Shown here: positions 1 to 10,900 of the stretch, in pieces
Layout of the letters: every line of letters begins with the position of its first letter
How positions within the stretch are numbered: position 1 is the first letter of the stretch
Source of the DNA: Agapanthus africanus
Taxonomy: Eukaryota; Streptophyta; Magnoliopsida; Asparagales; Amaryllidaceae
NCBI GenBank assembly: GCA_030015575.1
Contig: JASDDO010000008.1
Location: 82,251,965-82,315,964, forward strand
Length of the DNA: 64,000 bases
Direction of reading: 5' to 3'
The notes under the pieces: generated by a model
Told to the model about the DNA's origin: nothing
Databases searched by the model: none
The model's input: only the letters and a program-made list of their open reading frames with translations
Translations under genes and position numbers: made by a program

Positions 1-150
1 GGTTGGCTGACGAGACGGACCGTAGGTGTTCCCGCACCCGATAGGACGCGCCTAATGTGAGTGCGACAGGTGGAATGTTGTCGGCCGTTGGTTGCGAAGC
101 GTCGTTTTGGCGAGAGGCGATCGGAGCCATAAGATGTGTACGCCGGCAGC

Positions 151-158
151 TATAAATA
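151..158 (+). promoter_or_regulatory. TATA box (TATAAATA) upstream of the antisense ORF
   Basis: A canonical TATAAATA followed by GAGG lies on the plus strand, opposite to the direction of the retroelement and about 140 bp before the first methionine codon of the antisense ORF at 294. The aligned place in the element at 35835-52061 (near 36930) reads as a degenerate version. The spacing fits a promoter for antisense transcription, but this is inferred from sequence alone. Confidence 0.4.
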
Positions 159-293
159 GAGGAGGGATCCTATCAGGGCCTATAGCTCATCATAACTTCC
201 TCGTCCCTAGTCGTATTAGCTCGGCGCTCTTCTCCTCAGGTCGGACTCCCAGCGTTTCGTCTTCCGAGGACTCGTCCCTTTGATCAGGTTAAG

Positions 294-1140
294 ATGTTTT
301 CTACCGAGGAGTCTGTAGAAATAGTCCGGGTAGAGTCTAAGGAGTTTTCTGCAGCTTCCTCTTCTACTTCTTATGCTTCTTCCTCGTCAGAGTCGGAGTC
401 CTCCGGGAGGTTAGGGTCAGTCATGCTTCCCGGGGTCGTGCGACGGGGGCGGTCCCCAAAGCGCATGTCACCGGTGTTCTTGGAGCGTCATCCACGCTGA
501 GGCATGCGGATGAGCTCGCCACCATCTGGACTCGTTTCCACATTCCTTCCGGCTATTCGCTTCGTCTGGCCGAGGAGAGAGAGGGCAGATCAGGTACGGG
601 GCAAGAAAATTGCCTTGTACCTGGAAGCCTTTTGGGCCGGGATGCGCATGCCCTTTTCCCCTGAGGTGAGTGTGGCGTTGAATTGTTTTGAGTTAGCCCC
701 GGATCAGTTAGTGCTGAACTCTTGGAGGATCCTCCTTGGGTTCCTGGTCCAGTTGAAATTACGCCTGATCCCTTTCAGCCGGGGTCTTCTCGTTTCTTCT
801 CTCTGCTACAAAAACCATCCCGGTACTCGCGTGGACGAGCCGAGCTGGGTATACATTTCTTTTAGAAAACACCGGGGAGGTGCTGCCGGGTCGGGGGTCG
901 TCCTAATACCTTCTTCCATTCACGAGTAGAAGTTTTTGTTTGTTGGGCCGTCCGAGGGTGAGGATTGGCCTGTGCCCATCTAGTGGCACAGGGCCAGCAG
1001 CCCGCGGGTGAGTCAGTTGAATGATCCCAACGCGGTGGCGGTGTCGGAGTGGGAGCCCTCTCCGGGCTGATGTGCTGCTGTCTGAGCGGGCCCTCAGTTG
1101 GGCTGGGCTCAGCCCCGCTCAGTTCGCGGGTAAGTTATGA
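294..1140 (+). other. Antisense ORF (aORF) region of the Tat-lineage element, fossil
   Basis: The plus strand, antisense to the element, carries a serine-rich acidic N-terminal stretch (294-500) and then a part (from 504) that resembles the conserved core of antisense ORFs annotated in plants as putative plant transposon or gag-like proteins: an ALYLEAFWAGMRMPF-like segment followed by NSWRILLGFLV. These proteins are known from Tat-lineage elements such as Grande and Retand and have no assigned function. A GTAAGT donor-like site near 1129 suggests an intron. The region is broken in a few places. The call rests on memory of the family pattern and on position, not on a search. Confidence 0.45.
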
Positions 1141-1221
1141 GTTTTCAGACGACCTGTTTAGATTTGTGTATTCTTTTACTTTTCTGGCATTGCTGACTCC
1201 TAATACGCAGACGGCGCCAAC

Positions 1222-1972
1222 TGATGGATCTTTGGATCTCTTTCAGATATTATCTTCCGTTGATCTGCAACGAGCGCTGGTGGATTGCTGAGATTGAGTT
1301 GGAGAGTTGCTTTCTGGAGCGTGTGGATCTTAATGGGTTTGAGGTGGTTGAGGCCGAGCTACCTGCAAAGAAGTCCCGGGGTGGTTGTGCCATCGAGGTC
1401 CCTCCGACGATCAAGTTAGACGGGGTATTTTGGCAGAGCAACGGCCTATTGGGGTAAAATTGGCTTACTTGAGTTGTCTGAGAGAGGGGTTTATATAGCG
1501 GCAGTCATGGGCATGCGGGCGCGAGATTCACGCCGGCCGTTACGCCCCTGGCGTTACGCTAGCGTGATAGGCGGGATTCCCCATTAATGACAAGACAGGC
1601 TCGTTAATGGGGGATCGTGATGGTGTGGAAAGCGGGATCATGGGCGGCGGATATCTCGCGCCTGGCGAGATTCGCGGGGTTGTGGCGGAGGCTTCTGGGA
1701 TCGGTGCTGTGGGCCGGTCGGTGAAGACCGAGGAAGATTAGCTTGTCGGGAGGCTCGGGAACGAGCGGGAGGCCGAGGCATCTTGGTTCTGTGATAGCTC
1801 GAAGGCGAGCTGGGGGGTGGTCTGGAAGGCCACCGAAGATCGGGAACATTCTCGGGTCGGAGGCCCGAGGTGTGATTCCAACATAAAGTTCTTGATCATT
1901 TCTTGTAAACTCTGGGACACGTCATCTGCCACGTGTCATGATCTGGGGAGTCACCGATATCGTGCATCATCA
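1222..1972 (-). repeat. 5' LTR of the deleted Tat-lineage element
   Basis: The repeat is about 751 bp. On the plus strand it starts TGATGGATC and ends GCATCATCA, the same ends as the LTRs at 35835 and 51324, and it shares blocks around the TGCAAAGAAGTCCC motif, the ACGATCAAGTTAG motif and the TCATCTGCCACGTGTC motif. A TATA-like TATATAA lies on the minus strand near 1490-1500, at the place used by the other LTRs. It is clearly more diverged from those LTRs than they are from each other, so it belongs to a different subfamily. Confidence 0.75.
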
Positions 1973-2550
1973 GTAGGGTAGGGTACATGAGCCTTTTTTT
2001 ACTTCAATCATCTCTATTTTGGCAAAAAAGATCTCTATTGACAAAAAGTTTCACCAAAGAATAAGAACATATACAAATAATAATAATTAAAATAATCTGT
2101 TATGTTAACTTATGTTAAATCATCATATTTCAAACCTAAACAATCTTAACATACTATCTATTTGTTACAAAATGATTAATTGGGAAAATTATCTATCTTT
2201 CTGGACCTCGAGTGTGACAAAATATATGGTTAATTTATGAATATATTCCACGAAGGTAGCATTGTTGGCTGGTAATGTAGGGTGTATAGTTATGTAAATT
2301 TGTAAATGTGGATGGAATATTGTAGTCCTTTTGTTGTTCACATGCTTTTCTTGTCTGACTGAGCAGGCAGTGTGCTAATTAGTTTTCTGTATTTGACATC
2401 CCTTTGGTTCACTTCCCTCTTATTTCTTCACTGCTGCCGCTGTTGGTGGGTGCTCCTTCTACTCTGCATCTGGAATTTGGATAACTTTGGCTAGGGGCTT
2501 TCAACATAAACTCTTGTGCATGAGTTTTAGCATTGGTGCAGACTTAAACA
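1973..2550 (+). promoter_or_regulatory. Upstream region of the EYA gene
   Basis: This AT-rich stretch lies between the end of the Tat LTR and the EYA start codon. No other gene is visible. It should contain the EYA promoter and 5' leader, with a CT-rich stretch around 2400-2460 typical of plant leaders. No individual element can be named with confidence. Confidence 0.35.
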
Positions 2551-3018
2551 ATGGATAAAGCTGTGGCTGGTAGTCATGCTATGTGTCTTGATGTCAAAAC
2601 TCCTATAGACGAAGAAAAGAATTGGCAAACTGTCTACATATGGGACATGGATGAGACACTAATATTGTTAAAATCTTTGTTGGATGGGACATATGCAAAG
2701 GCATTTAAGGGTTCAAAAGATTCGAAGAAGGGGGTAGAAATTGGGGAGTATTGGGAAGACCACATTCTTCAAGTCTGTGATAAGTATTTCTTCTATGAGC
2801 AAGTAAGTTATGCATGAGATTCTTTAGGATTCCGCACATAAATTGCTGCCTTTATAGGCTTTCTCTGGATCCTGGCAATCTTCTTGGATCCTATTTCACT
2901 TTGTCAGTGATGTGTTTGGAATGTATTTAGATCCATATATGCAAGATAACAATAAATGCTTTTTCTTTTTCCTTTTTTTTGGGTTTGTCATCATTATCAT
3001 TATTTTATTTTATTTTAT

Positions 3019-3063
3019 TGTGTGTGTGTGTGTTGTTTTTTTTTGGAGGGGGGGGGGGGGGGG
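3019..3063. repeat. (TG)n, poly-T and 16-base G run in EYA intron 1
   Basis: A short TG repeat (from about 3018) and a T run are followed by 16 consecutive G residues at 3048-3063. Such a long G run is rare in plant introns and prone to length variation and sequencing error. Confidence 0.8.
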
Positions 3064-3207
3064 CTTAGGGCAGTATATAATTGACTTGATTGTGCTTGCT
3101 AGACCTAATATTTATCTATATATCGTATTATTAGAAACATTTGCATATGCAAAAAGTTATTTTTCCTTAGTAACATTGTTTATCCAACTACCTTCTGTCT
3201 GGACTAA

Positions 3208-3560
3208 GGGCCAGTTCGGGTGAGCGGTGTGAAACCATGGTTTGTAACCAAACCATATTTCAGGATGTGTTCGGATGAGATTTTTGTGAAACCATGGTTT
3301 TGTAAATTTAATATTTTTTAAAAGTATAATATATTAAAATATAGAAATAAAGTACAGGGGCCCACCATTTAAATTTTTTTACGGAGAGGGGGCCCACCAG
3401 CTTAAGAGAGAAAGGGTGGAAATGATTAATTTGGTTGGCACCTTCTTTCTCAGCGAAAAGCCACACTGTGTGGCTTTTCACACCGCAACTATTTGCGGTG
3501 GGGAAAGCGCACCGCCCAACGCTGGGGGAAGCGTCAGGGGACGCTCCCCCGAACGGGCCC
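3208..3560. mobile_element. Tourist-like (PIF/Harbinger) MITE in EYA intron 1
   Basis: A 353-bp insertion is flanked by TAA target duplications (3205-3207 and 3561-3563), the usual three-base target of PIF/Harbinger elements. The ends are inverted repeats of about 20 bp with a few mismatches, starting GGGCCAGTTCGGG on the left and GGGCCCGTTCGGG on the right (read inward). The interior holds a repeated AAACCATGGTTT-type palindrome and a hairpin with AAAGCCACAC/GTGTGGCTTT arms near 3458-3480. It has no coding capacity, as expected of a MITE. Confidence 0.8.
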
Positions 3561-5474
3561 TAAATTGCTACAAACTTTTTTATGTGTCATGGCTGAATGT
3601 GAAGAGTCCTTACTTGGCTTTGGCATATGTTATAAACAAATTGGCTAGCATTGTTGCCTTAGGCAATTCCTGTTCTGGCCTACTCAAACCTTAAAGACCT
3701 CTTCGAGACTACTTTAGTCACCTTTTACCTTGTGCATGGCCGGCAAATTGAAACTTGAAAATATGTATGCTGGAGATTTTTCTTCTGTTTTACAATGATG
3801 TTACTTTTTTTTTCTATGAATGCCATGGTACAGATTGAAAACTACAACCAACCTTTTCTGGGGGCTATGAGGGAGTATGATGATGGAAAGGACCTTGCAG
3901 ATTGTAATTTTAGCAATGATGGCTTTGCTAATCCTTATGATGATGTCAACAAGAGAAAACTTGCATATTGACATCGAGCCATTAAAGAGAGATATTCTAA
4001 GGTGCTAATAAAAGGAAATTTTTACCATGCGGTGCTTTGGTTTTGTAAGTTGTGTTTCTCTTCTGAAATAAATTAACTCCCTTAGGTTTACATTCTTCTT
4101 AAATTGCATTTGCATGGTTCTGATGACATGTGACTAGTAAATCATATGCACATTACTTTTGGGTTACGGTACATTCATCAAAAATTTCATTTTTTGTTGA
4201 AAGATTGCAGATATACTGGAGCTGTTATTGATTGAGTTGTCCTTCAATTTTATTAGCATTTGATTTCATGTCTGATATTGTATATACCTACTATTAGGAG
4301 ATTTGAACATTAGGAGATTTGAACATTACAAATCGTGAAATCGTGTTGTACCTTAATCCTGGTAGCTACTACTCAAGAATTAGTCTCATTTAAATTTTTC
4401 TTCCTTAAATCTTATGTCCCAGACACCTAGAAATATCCCTTTTTTAGCCTCAAATACTTAATTTTGTCTCTCACGCACTGCAGGGTTTGCGATGTGTACT
4501 TGATGAAGAACGAAATACTGGGATAACTTATATAACCTGACAGATAATTATACCCATGGATGGCTTTCAGCAGGTATGGAATTGTTTATAATAAAGGAAA
4601 TTTCTTTTTCTGGAGGAAAAAAATCAAGCATCTCTTTGTTCTATTTAAATGTTATCTGTGTCAGTTCCAACATCGCTACATATTTCCATTTCGTTTGATT
4701 GAACTTCACATAGCTTTTTCTTGCCAAGTCCACACTTATCAGCTTTTGCATGGACAATTGGGCATTATGCACCAACAAATTTGTTAACTTATCAGATCAA
4801 GTTCAGCCGACAAAGGTAGTAGAAAAAGGGGTCTTATGGAAAATATAATAAGGTTTTTTTTATAGAAATATACCATTTACAAAAATTATTCTGAAGGCAT
4901 CTAGTAATAATGTCCTGTTTGTGTTAATTATTAAATAAGAGCAGGACCAGCAGGTAACAAACTCATAAAACATGATTAAATTATAGATATATACAGGTTT
5001 TTAACTTGCATCATGTAAAGTAAATGCTTTCTTTATTTTTTTAATTCAAAATTGTGCTTTAATTTCTTAAGCAAATGTTATACAGAAAACTGGAATTATA
5101 TTTAAAAATACTACTGAATAAATCAACTAAGAAATGAAATTGGTACTTTGTTGTTTAATAGTTAGTTCGAAGTTTGAAATTGACCATTGGACATAGACCG
5201 TATTTAGAGAGGTTATAGAACTTATCTATTCGGTTTAGGTTGCTAAAAGTTTTGGTTAAACAATACAACCATGTTAACAATTAAGTCAGATTTACCGATC
5301 TACTGATGCTGCTAGTTTCTTTTATCTTTTTTGTCCCTCCAAAAAGATTTTCAAGTACTCACAAAAGTGTACAATTATAACTATTTATGAGAACTTTGTG
5401 TCGGTATATCATTATTTCCAAACTGGTAATGTGTAAGCTATGAATACCACTGTTACACTATAACTATTTGTATA

Positions 5475-5635
5475 TGGAGCGTTAGCACATCTGATAAGGG
5501 TTCTTAGATTGTGGGCTAGATCTGGGGTTTCAACTCCTGCCCGCTCACAGCAGGTTTGACCATTTTCTGCCCTTCCCCTAAACCCCCACCTCAAAAACAA
5601 CAAAGAAAGCAAAAATTGTAAACCCCCCAAAAAAA
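5475..5635 (+). mobile_element. Probable tRNA-derived SINE in EYA intron 3
   Basis: The sequence has a tRNA-like head: an A-box-like TTAGCACATCTGATAAGG near 5482 and a B-box-like GGGGTTTCAACTCC near 5523, about 40 bp apart, followed by a pyrimidine/A-rich tail of CAAAAACAACAAAG type. This is the layout of plant SINEs. Target duplications were not resolved. Confidence 0.45.
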
Positions 5636-6098
5636 TGATGACATGAACAGTAATATAATATAACTAGTCTTGACACACAAAATCTGCTTTGAAATTTGTG
5701 ATTAGTACGAACTGCTAGATATTACTTGTCTCTGTCTGTTTGTTCAATTTTACATCTGTAAGATAGCTTTCCACAGTAATTTATTGTTCTTTTAAGGCCC
5801 ACGTCATCAACGCTCATTATGGATAAACGGATGACGAATTTGTACTGGTTTATCCGATTGTTCTATGCATAAATGGATTAATAGTCTGTAGATACTTTCT
5901 ATAGGACGTGCTTTCTTGGAGCAAACTTCAGGCAGCAGAAACGAAGTAGCTGCAACTGATCCTCTGTCATCCGGAAGTTCGTCTGCCATTGATATGAAAT
6001 GCCGGAACATCAATGTCTTGGTTACTTCTGGTTCTTTAATTCCCAGTCTTGTCAAGTGCTTGCTCTATCGGTTGGATGACTTAATTTTACATGACAAT

Positions 6099-6234
6099 GG
6101 TCAGTCTTCTTTCGCTATTTTGTCTATCTATATGTTACAATTCCTTGTCCTGGTCAGTCTTCTTTAATTCCTTGTACTGGTCAGTCTTCTTTCGCTATTT
6201 TGTCTATCTATATGTTACAATTCCTTGTCCTGGT
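6099..6234 (+). repeat. 80-bp tandem duplication at the EYA exon 4 donor
   Basis: The 53-bp block beginning TCAGTCTTCTTTCGC at 6101 recurs at 6181 with a period of 80 bp. A partial third TCAGTCTTCTTT copy lies between them. The duplication begins at the exon 4 / intron 4 boundary, so GGTCAGTC donor-like sequence appears three times within 90 bp. Confidence 0.85.
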
Positions 6235-7465
6235 GTTTTTTGGGTTCTCTGTTCCAACACCCAGTTGTCAAATCACATCACATGTCATATTGGGTTCTTC
6301 TTATGATAGGTTTTGTAAGCGAATTTATGCCTATGCCTCTAGGCATATATCATCTATTAATTTGTTAGCGGTGCAATAATCCTATATTTTGTGTGCAATA
6401 TGGTTTGCTACAGTCTTGGAGATGTAGTGGTCTTGAATTATAGTATCAGTTCTAGTGTTGCATGCACACATGAGAAGACAATTAGCTGATAATGCTTGGC
6501 TTTTTGTCCCTTTCCTATCTTGTGCAACTTGCTTCTCATAAAATAATCAGCCAGGTAGATGGAATCTGGACTAACCTTTTCTTTAAGTAGCAATCTCATC
6601 TGATTTGTTTATTGCCTTAATAGCTATGTCCTTGTACATCCAGATTTCATTTTGTTATCTTCAGGTGTAGAAATTTTACTTTGTTTCAACAATCACTTAT
6701 TACAACATTTTTACACCTGATCTCTCTTTTCTATCAATCTCTTCATTGAATCACTTTCTAATATGTCCATGGTTCAAACAGACGAAAGTAAATTATAGTT
6801 TCCTTTTCTTATTTATTATTATTCTCCGTGTCATGTTAATCATGAAGTGATTTATGTATATAGCTCTTGGCTTTCGTTGCTAATATTTGTATAGAAACGA
6901 CAAATGAAATTGAAACCAAAGGGTTTTATTTGACTTTTATCATTTGCCATGGTCATTCATCCAGATAAAGAGGGACATTTAGGGAGGGAAAACTTTGCTC
7001 TTTCCCAAATTTTAGATTTTCCTAGCTAATGTATGTGGCATTTTCCAGTCTACAGCTCATGGGATGTGGGGAAACTTCAGTGTTTCAGGTGGATCAAGGA
7101 ACGTTTTGGAGGTCCAGCTGTCCGATTTTGTGTTATTGGAGATGGTATGGAAGAATGCAGCGCCACACAGAGAATGAATTGGCCGTTCATCAAAATTGAC
7201 CTCAATGGTCGTCATAAATTTCCAGGTTTCACTATGAGAATGGATGAACAGTACATTGATGTGATTTACGGAACACCCAAATCTGATTCTGCTATTGAAA
7301 CATAAGCCTTTACATGAAGTGGGAGTCTAGATAGCTGCTACATTTTATATTGCCTGTATCAGTTTATCCGGATTATTTTCAGAATCAAATCAGCAGGTTT
7401 TTTTTTTCAGTACCAAGGCTTTAACCAAGTTATATTAGGTCAGTTGCTGTAAATATCTCCTTTGT

Positions 7466-8204
7466 TTCCATATTTTCTCTCTAACAATACTAAAGGTAGA
7501 TTACTAACGGAAAAAAGGAAAGAATTGCTTCATTTATAACCACCTTTTGAGATAACTGCATAAACTATGAAGTAGCCTGCTGAACTTGTACAGGAAGTTT
7601 GCCTGTAGTTATTTTGTTATTATGTTACCATAACCTGGGCCATGCACATGATACATTATATATGTGTCACATGTGTGTCCATCGCGTTCCATGTGAGTGT
7701 TCTGTGAGTCAGATATGTGTCTCTAGGAAAATAACAAGCTACCATCATACTTTGTGTTGGAAACTTAAACTTGATTTATAAATCTAGTAGATGTTTCCTA
7801 CTCTATTTATATAAGCATCTATCAGACAACTTGATTCCATATTTTCTCTCTAACAATACTAAATGTAGATGACAAACGGAAAAGAGGAAAGAATTGCTTC
7901 ATTTATAACCACCTTTTGAGATAACTGCATAAACTATGAAGTAGCCTGCTGAACTTGTACAGGAATTTTGCCTGTAGTTATTTTGTTATTATGTTACCAT
8001 AACCTGGGCCATGCACATGATACATTATATATGTGTCACGTGTGTTCGTCGCGTTCCATGCGAGTGCTATGCGGGTCAGATATGTGTCTCTAGGAAAATA
8101 ACAAGTTACCATCATACTTTGTGTTGGAAACTTAAACTTGATTTATAAATCTTGTAGATGTTTCCTACTCTATTTATATAAGCATCTACCAGACAATTTG
8201 ATTT
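7466..8204 (+). repeat. Tandem duplication of a 369-bp unit downstream of EYA
   Basis: The unit starting TTCCATATTTTCTCTC at 7466 is repeated from 7835 with few differences (for example near 8041-8070). It lies 160 bp after the EYA stop codon and so may include the gene's 3' untranslated end. No coding sequence is evident. Confidence 0.85.
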
Positions 8205-9739
8205 TATCAAAGTAGATATTGCTACACTATTATTATTATCCTGTTAGTTGTTATAAGTTTATAACTTATAATGATCTTGCCCCTTTTCATGGACACTAGT
8301 CTTTCCTATGTATGAATATATGTAATTATGTATTTTTTTATAAATATTTTCAATTAGGTGGATTTCTTATGTATATAAACTATAAGTATCAATGTATAAT
8401 ATGTCTAGTTCTACGGTTGTAGATCTAGTTTTTATTTCTTATCGGTGAATACATATTATGGTAATAGTTTTATAGTTGATAGTTTATGTATTTTAATTTT
8501 TTTTATATATGTACAGATATATAACATATGAAAATTGTCACATCGCCATCTCCTCGTGTCCAATTTTTTAAAACGGAATTTACCATGTCTATATATCCAT
8601 GTGTTATCCGTGTCATGTGCCCGTGTCCATGTGTCATGATCAAACCACCACAACGAAATCCTCCACTACTTTGACTTCGCTATTTTCTCCAATTTGTGAT
8701 CACTCTTGAACACTTCGAATGCTGATTTAGTCAAAGTTTGAAATATATTTTAGATTCAATTAGAATGGATTTCCCCCTTGTATCATGTAATTTACAATTG
8801 ATCATCATGTTTGCCCGATATTAGTTGTGGACTTTTAGTGGAGATTCCAATAGAGAGGAGGATTGCCGGAGACCCTGAGGGTTAAATGAGAGGTGATGTA
8901 GTTGACAGCAAAGTGTATTAATTTGTTACATTCATATAAACATTGGAGATGGGCTAGGAAGTGATAATTTAAAGTTGGAAAAGAAAGAAGATGGGTTCGT
9001 AAAGATATGGATTATGGAGAGAAAGGAGGAGAGGGGATGGACAACGGATATTTACAGAGAAAGGAGATGGGTTAGAGTGATTAGGAGAAAATGAGTTTAC
9101 TAGTGACTGAGTCGTTTTTCAATGAAACAGAGGTTCTTGATTCACTTCAATGTTTGTTCTAAACTTTGTTACCTTTGCTAAGTTGTGTAAGGATTTATCG
9201 ACATGGACTCCGTCGAGATTAAAAAAAATGGTCATAAATTTGTACACCCTCATAAGTCATCACCACCATCTAACACATGCGAAATAAATGGTTAAAGCGA
9301 TTTACTTCATTTTTTATATAATTTTTTTTGCAAGATACGTGTAAAAATGCATTTCATGTAGCGAGAATAAAATGAAAGCTGGAATTTGATTGTTTCCTTT
9401 TAATTCTGTTTTGCTACGGACTGGCGTTCTATGAAGTGATGATGACAGTCTAGCGAAACGTATGGTACAGTTGCTTCTAGACTAAAAATATAAAGATATT
9501 TGTAAAGCAATGAGCAGAAGCTTGAATAGGTTATGTACCTAACAGTTAATTTATAATTTCTGTTTTGCTTCTATATTCTGTTTATTTTTTGTCTAATCGT
9601 TTCAAGTTTGATCATAAATTTCAAGCCGACTTCAAGGTGATGGTAAACATACGCAGAAGAAGAAAATTGAAAGAAAACCATCATTTTAATTCTCAATGTG
9701 GGAGTAGATTGATCTACCAAACATTCTTACTCTGCATCC
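8205..9739. other. Intergenic stretch without recognisable genes
   Basis: This is an AT-rich intergenic region. Several short TGTCATGTG-type repeats occur near 8590-8635 and resemble motifs in the 369-bp duplication upstream, suggesting relatedness. A purine-rich GAGAAAGGAG-type stretch lies at about 8990-9090. I see no gene, RNA gene or clear transposon end. Confidence 0.4.
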
Positions 9740-10900
9740 ACTAAGCAACGAGTTATTGATGGAATCACTATGGCTACGGCCATTTCAGCTTGCGGAGAGA
9801 TGAAAATTTTGGAATATGGACAAAAGCTTCATCGTCGAGTTTAAGGAATCGAGAATGAGAGTACGTCTTGTTTTGGGGACGTATCTTGTTGATATGTATT
9901 GCAAACGTGGGAAGCCGAAAGTAGCAAGACAAGTTTTCAATTAAGTTACAGATAGAAATGTGGTATCGGGCTATATTCTCAAAACAACCAAGGAATGAAG
10001 CTTCAAGGCACTTTATGGAGATGGCAGCAGTTTCAGCTTGTGCTCAAAGTGGTAACATTAATCTCGGGAAATGGATTCATGCCTATATCGATAAAGGCGA
10101 GATAATTCGCTCATATAGTTTAACAAATTCACTCATAGACATGTGCTCAAAGTGTTGGATTTAGCCTGTGATATCTTCAATCTAATGCCAAATAAGGATA
10201 TAATTTCTTGGAATTCAATAATCATTGCTCCATGGCTTCGGTGATCAAGATTTAGCTCTCAGTTCAGTTTAATGCAAGAATGTGACATTTATTGGACCTT
10301 TTTTTAGCTTGTAGCCATAGAGGTCTCGGAAAAAAAGGGTGCTTTCATTTCAATAACATGAAAGAAATTTACAGGATTGAGCTCAAGTTAGAACATTAAG
10401 GATGCATTGTCAATTTGCTCAGTAGAGCTGGAATGTTAATAGAAGCTGAAAATTTTAGCAGAGAAATGCCAATGGAACCAAATGGGGGCAGTATGTGGGA
10501 GCTTTGCATAGTGGATGCAGTCTATAACAATATAGAGCTCGGTGAGAAAGTAGCGAAGCAACTTATTGATATAGAGCCTCATTATTGATATAGAGCCTCA
10601 CTATGACGCAACTTATGTTCTTTTATCGAATATTTTTTGCTTGAAAAAGGCAGTGGGAAGAGGTGAAATAGGCTTCTTATGCATCAAAATGGAGTTAGAA
10701 AAACACCATGTTGCAACTCAATTGTTTTTTGTTTTATGGAAATAGCCATGAGTTCACTGTTGGAGATCGATTGTAGTTAGAAATCGGATATAATTTATTT
10801 GATGCCTGATAAAGTAATTGATCGACCGAGAGATGCATTTTATGTAGCAGATACATCAGATGCGCCTTTGAATATCGATGAAGAAGAGAGGAACAAAGTA
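9740..10900 (+). pseudogene. Decayed duplicate of the DYW-class PPR gene
   Basis: The stretch aligns along its length with residues of about 217 to 618 of the intact PPR gene at 30165-32252: the ITMATAISACGE segment (near 9765), the GLALHGFGDQ region (near 10235), the MPMEPNG segment (near 10467) and the NIDEE segment (near 10877) are all recognisable. It contains many stops, frameshifts and small deletions. The N-terminal third is missing, and the copy ends before the catalytic HSE and DYW part, so even before decay it may not have supported editing. The downstream bases (from about 11015) again match those after the intact gene (from about 32398), showing that gene and flank were duplicated together. 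Confidence 0.85.

Larger units (their letters stand above)
1..1972 (-). mobile_element. Ty3/gypsy Tat-lineage element, internally deleted derivative (5' part)
   Basis: This is the 5' end of an LTR retrotransposon read on the minus strand. The LTR (1222-1972) is followed inward by a primer binding site at about 1203-1221 (TTGGCGCC core on the minus strand), the same core as in the Tat element at 35835-52061. Instead of gag and pol, the interior next to the primer site holds sequence that in the second element lies at the other end, between pol and the 3' LTR: an antisense ORF region on the plus strand. The gag-pol block therefore appears to be missing. The 3' LTR lies beyond the window start. 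The bases after the LTR (GTAGG) may be the target duplication but cannot be confirmed. It is broken and not autonomous. Confidence 0.7.
2551..7305 (+). pseudogene. EYA: EYA (Eyes absent) homologue, HAD-family phosphatase, broken host gene
   Basis: Five exons are readable: 2551-2802, 3834-4001, 4484-4573, 5905-6099 and 7049-7305, with GT-AG introns and consistent phases apart from one break. Exon 1 carries the HAD nucleophile motif WDMDET (Asp32 and Asp34); exon 4 carries the LVTSG motif and the conserved SLVKCLL lysine segment; exon 5 carries GDGMEEC, the acidic motif, and ends at TAA. Plant EYA proteins are about 300 residues and act as protein tyrosine phosphatases. Two lesions are seen: an in-frame TGA at 3969-3971, where the family has arginine (a C-to-T change), and a 2-base gain in exon 3 near 4525-4535 that shifts the frame. 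The rest is well conserved, so decay is recent, or one or both lesions are sequence errors. Exon 4's donor lies at the edge of an 80-bp tandem duplication. Confidence 0.85.

Noticed and set aside
2912-3223. 103-codon open frame in EYA intron 1
   Set aside because: It is low-complexity translation of T, TG and G runs inside an intron, with no conserved features.
8456-8653. 65-codon open frame on the minus strand
   Set aside because: It is the translation of imprecise TGTCATGTG-type repeats; no family is recognised.
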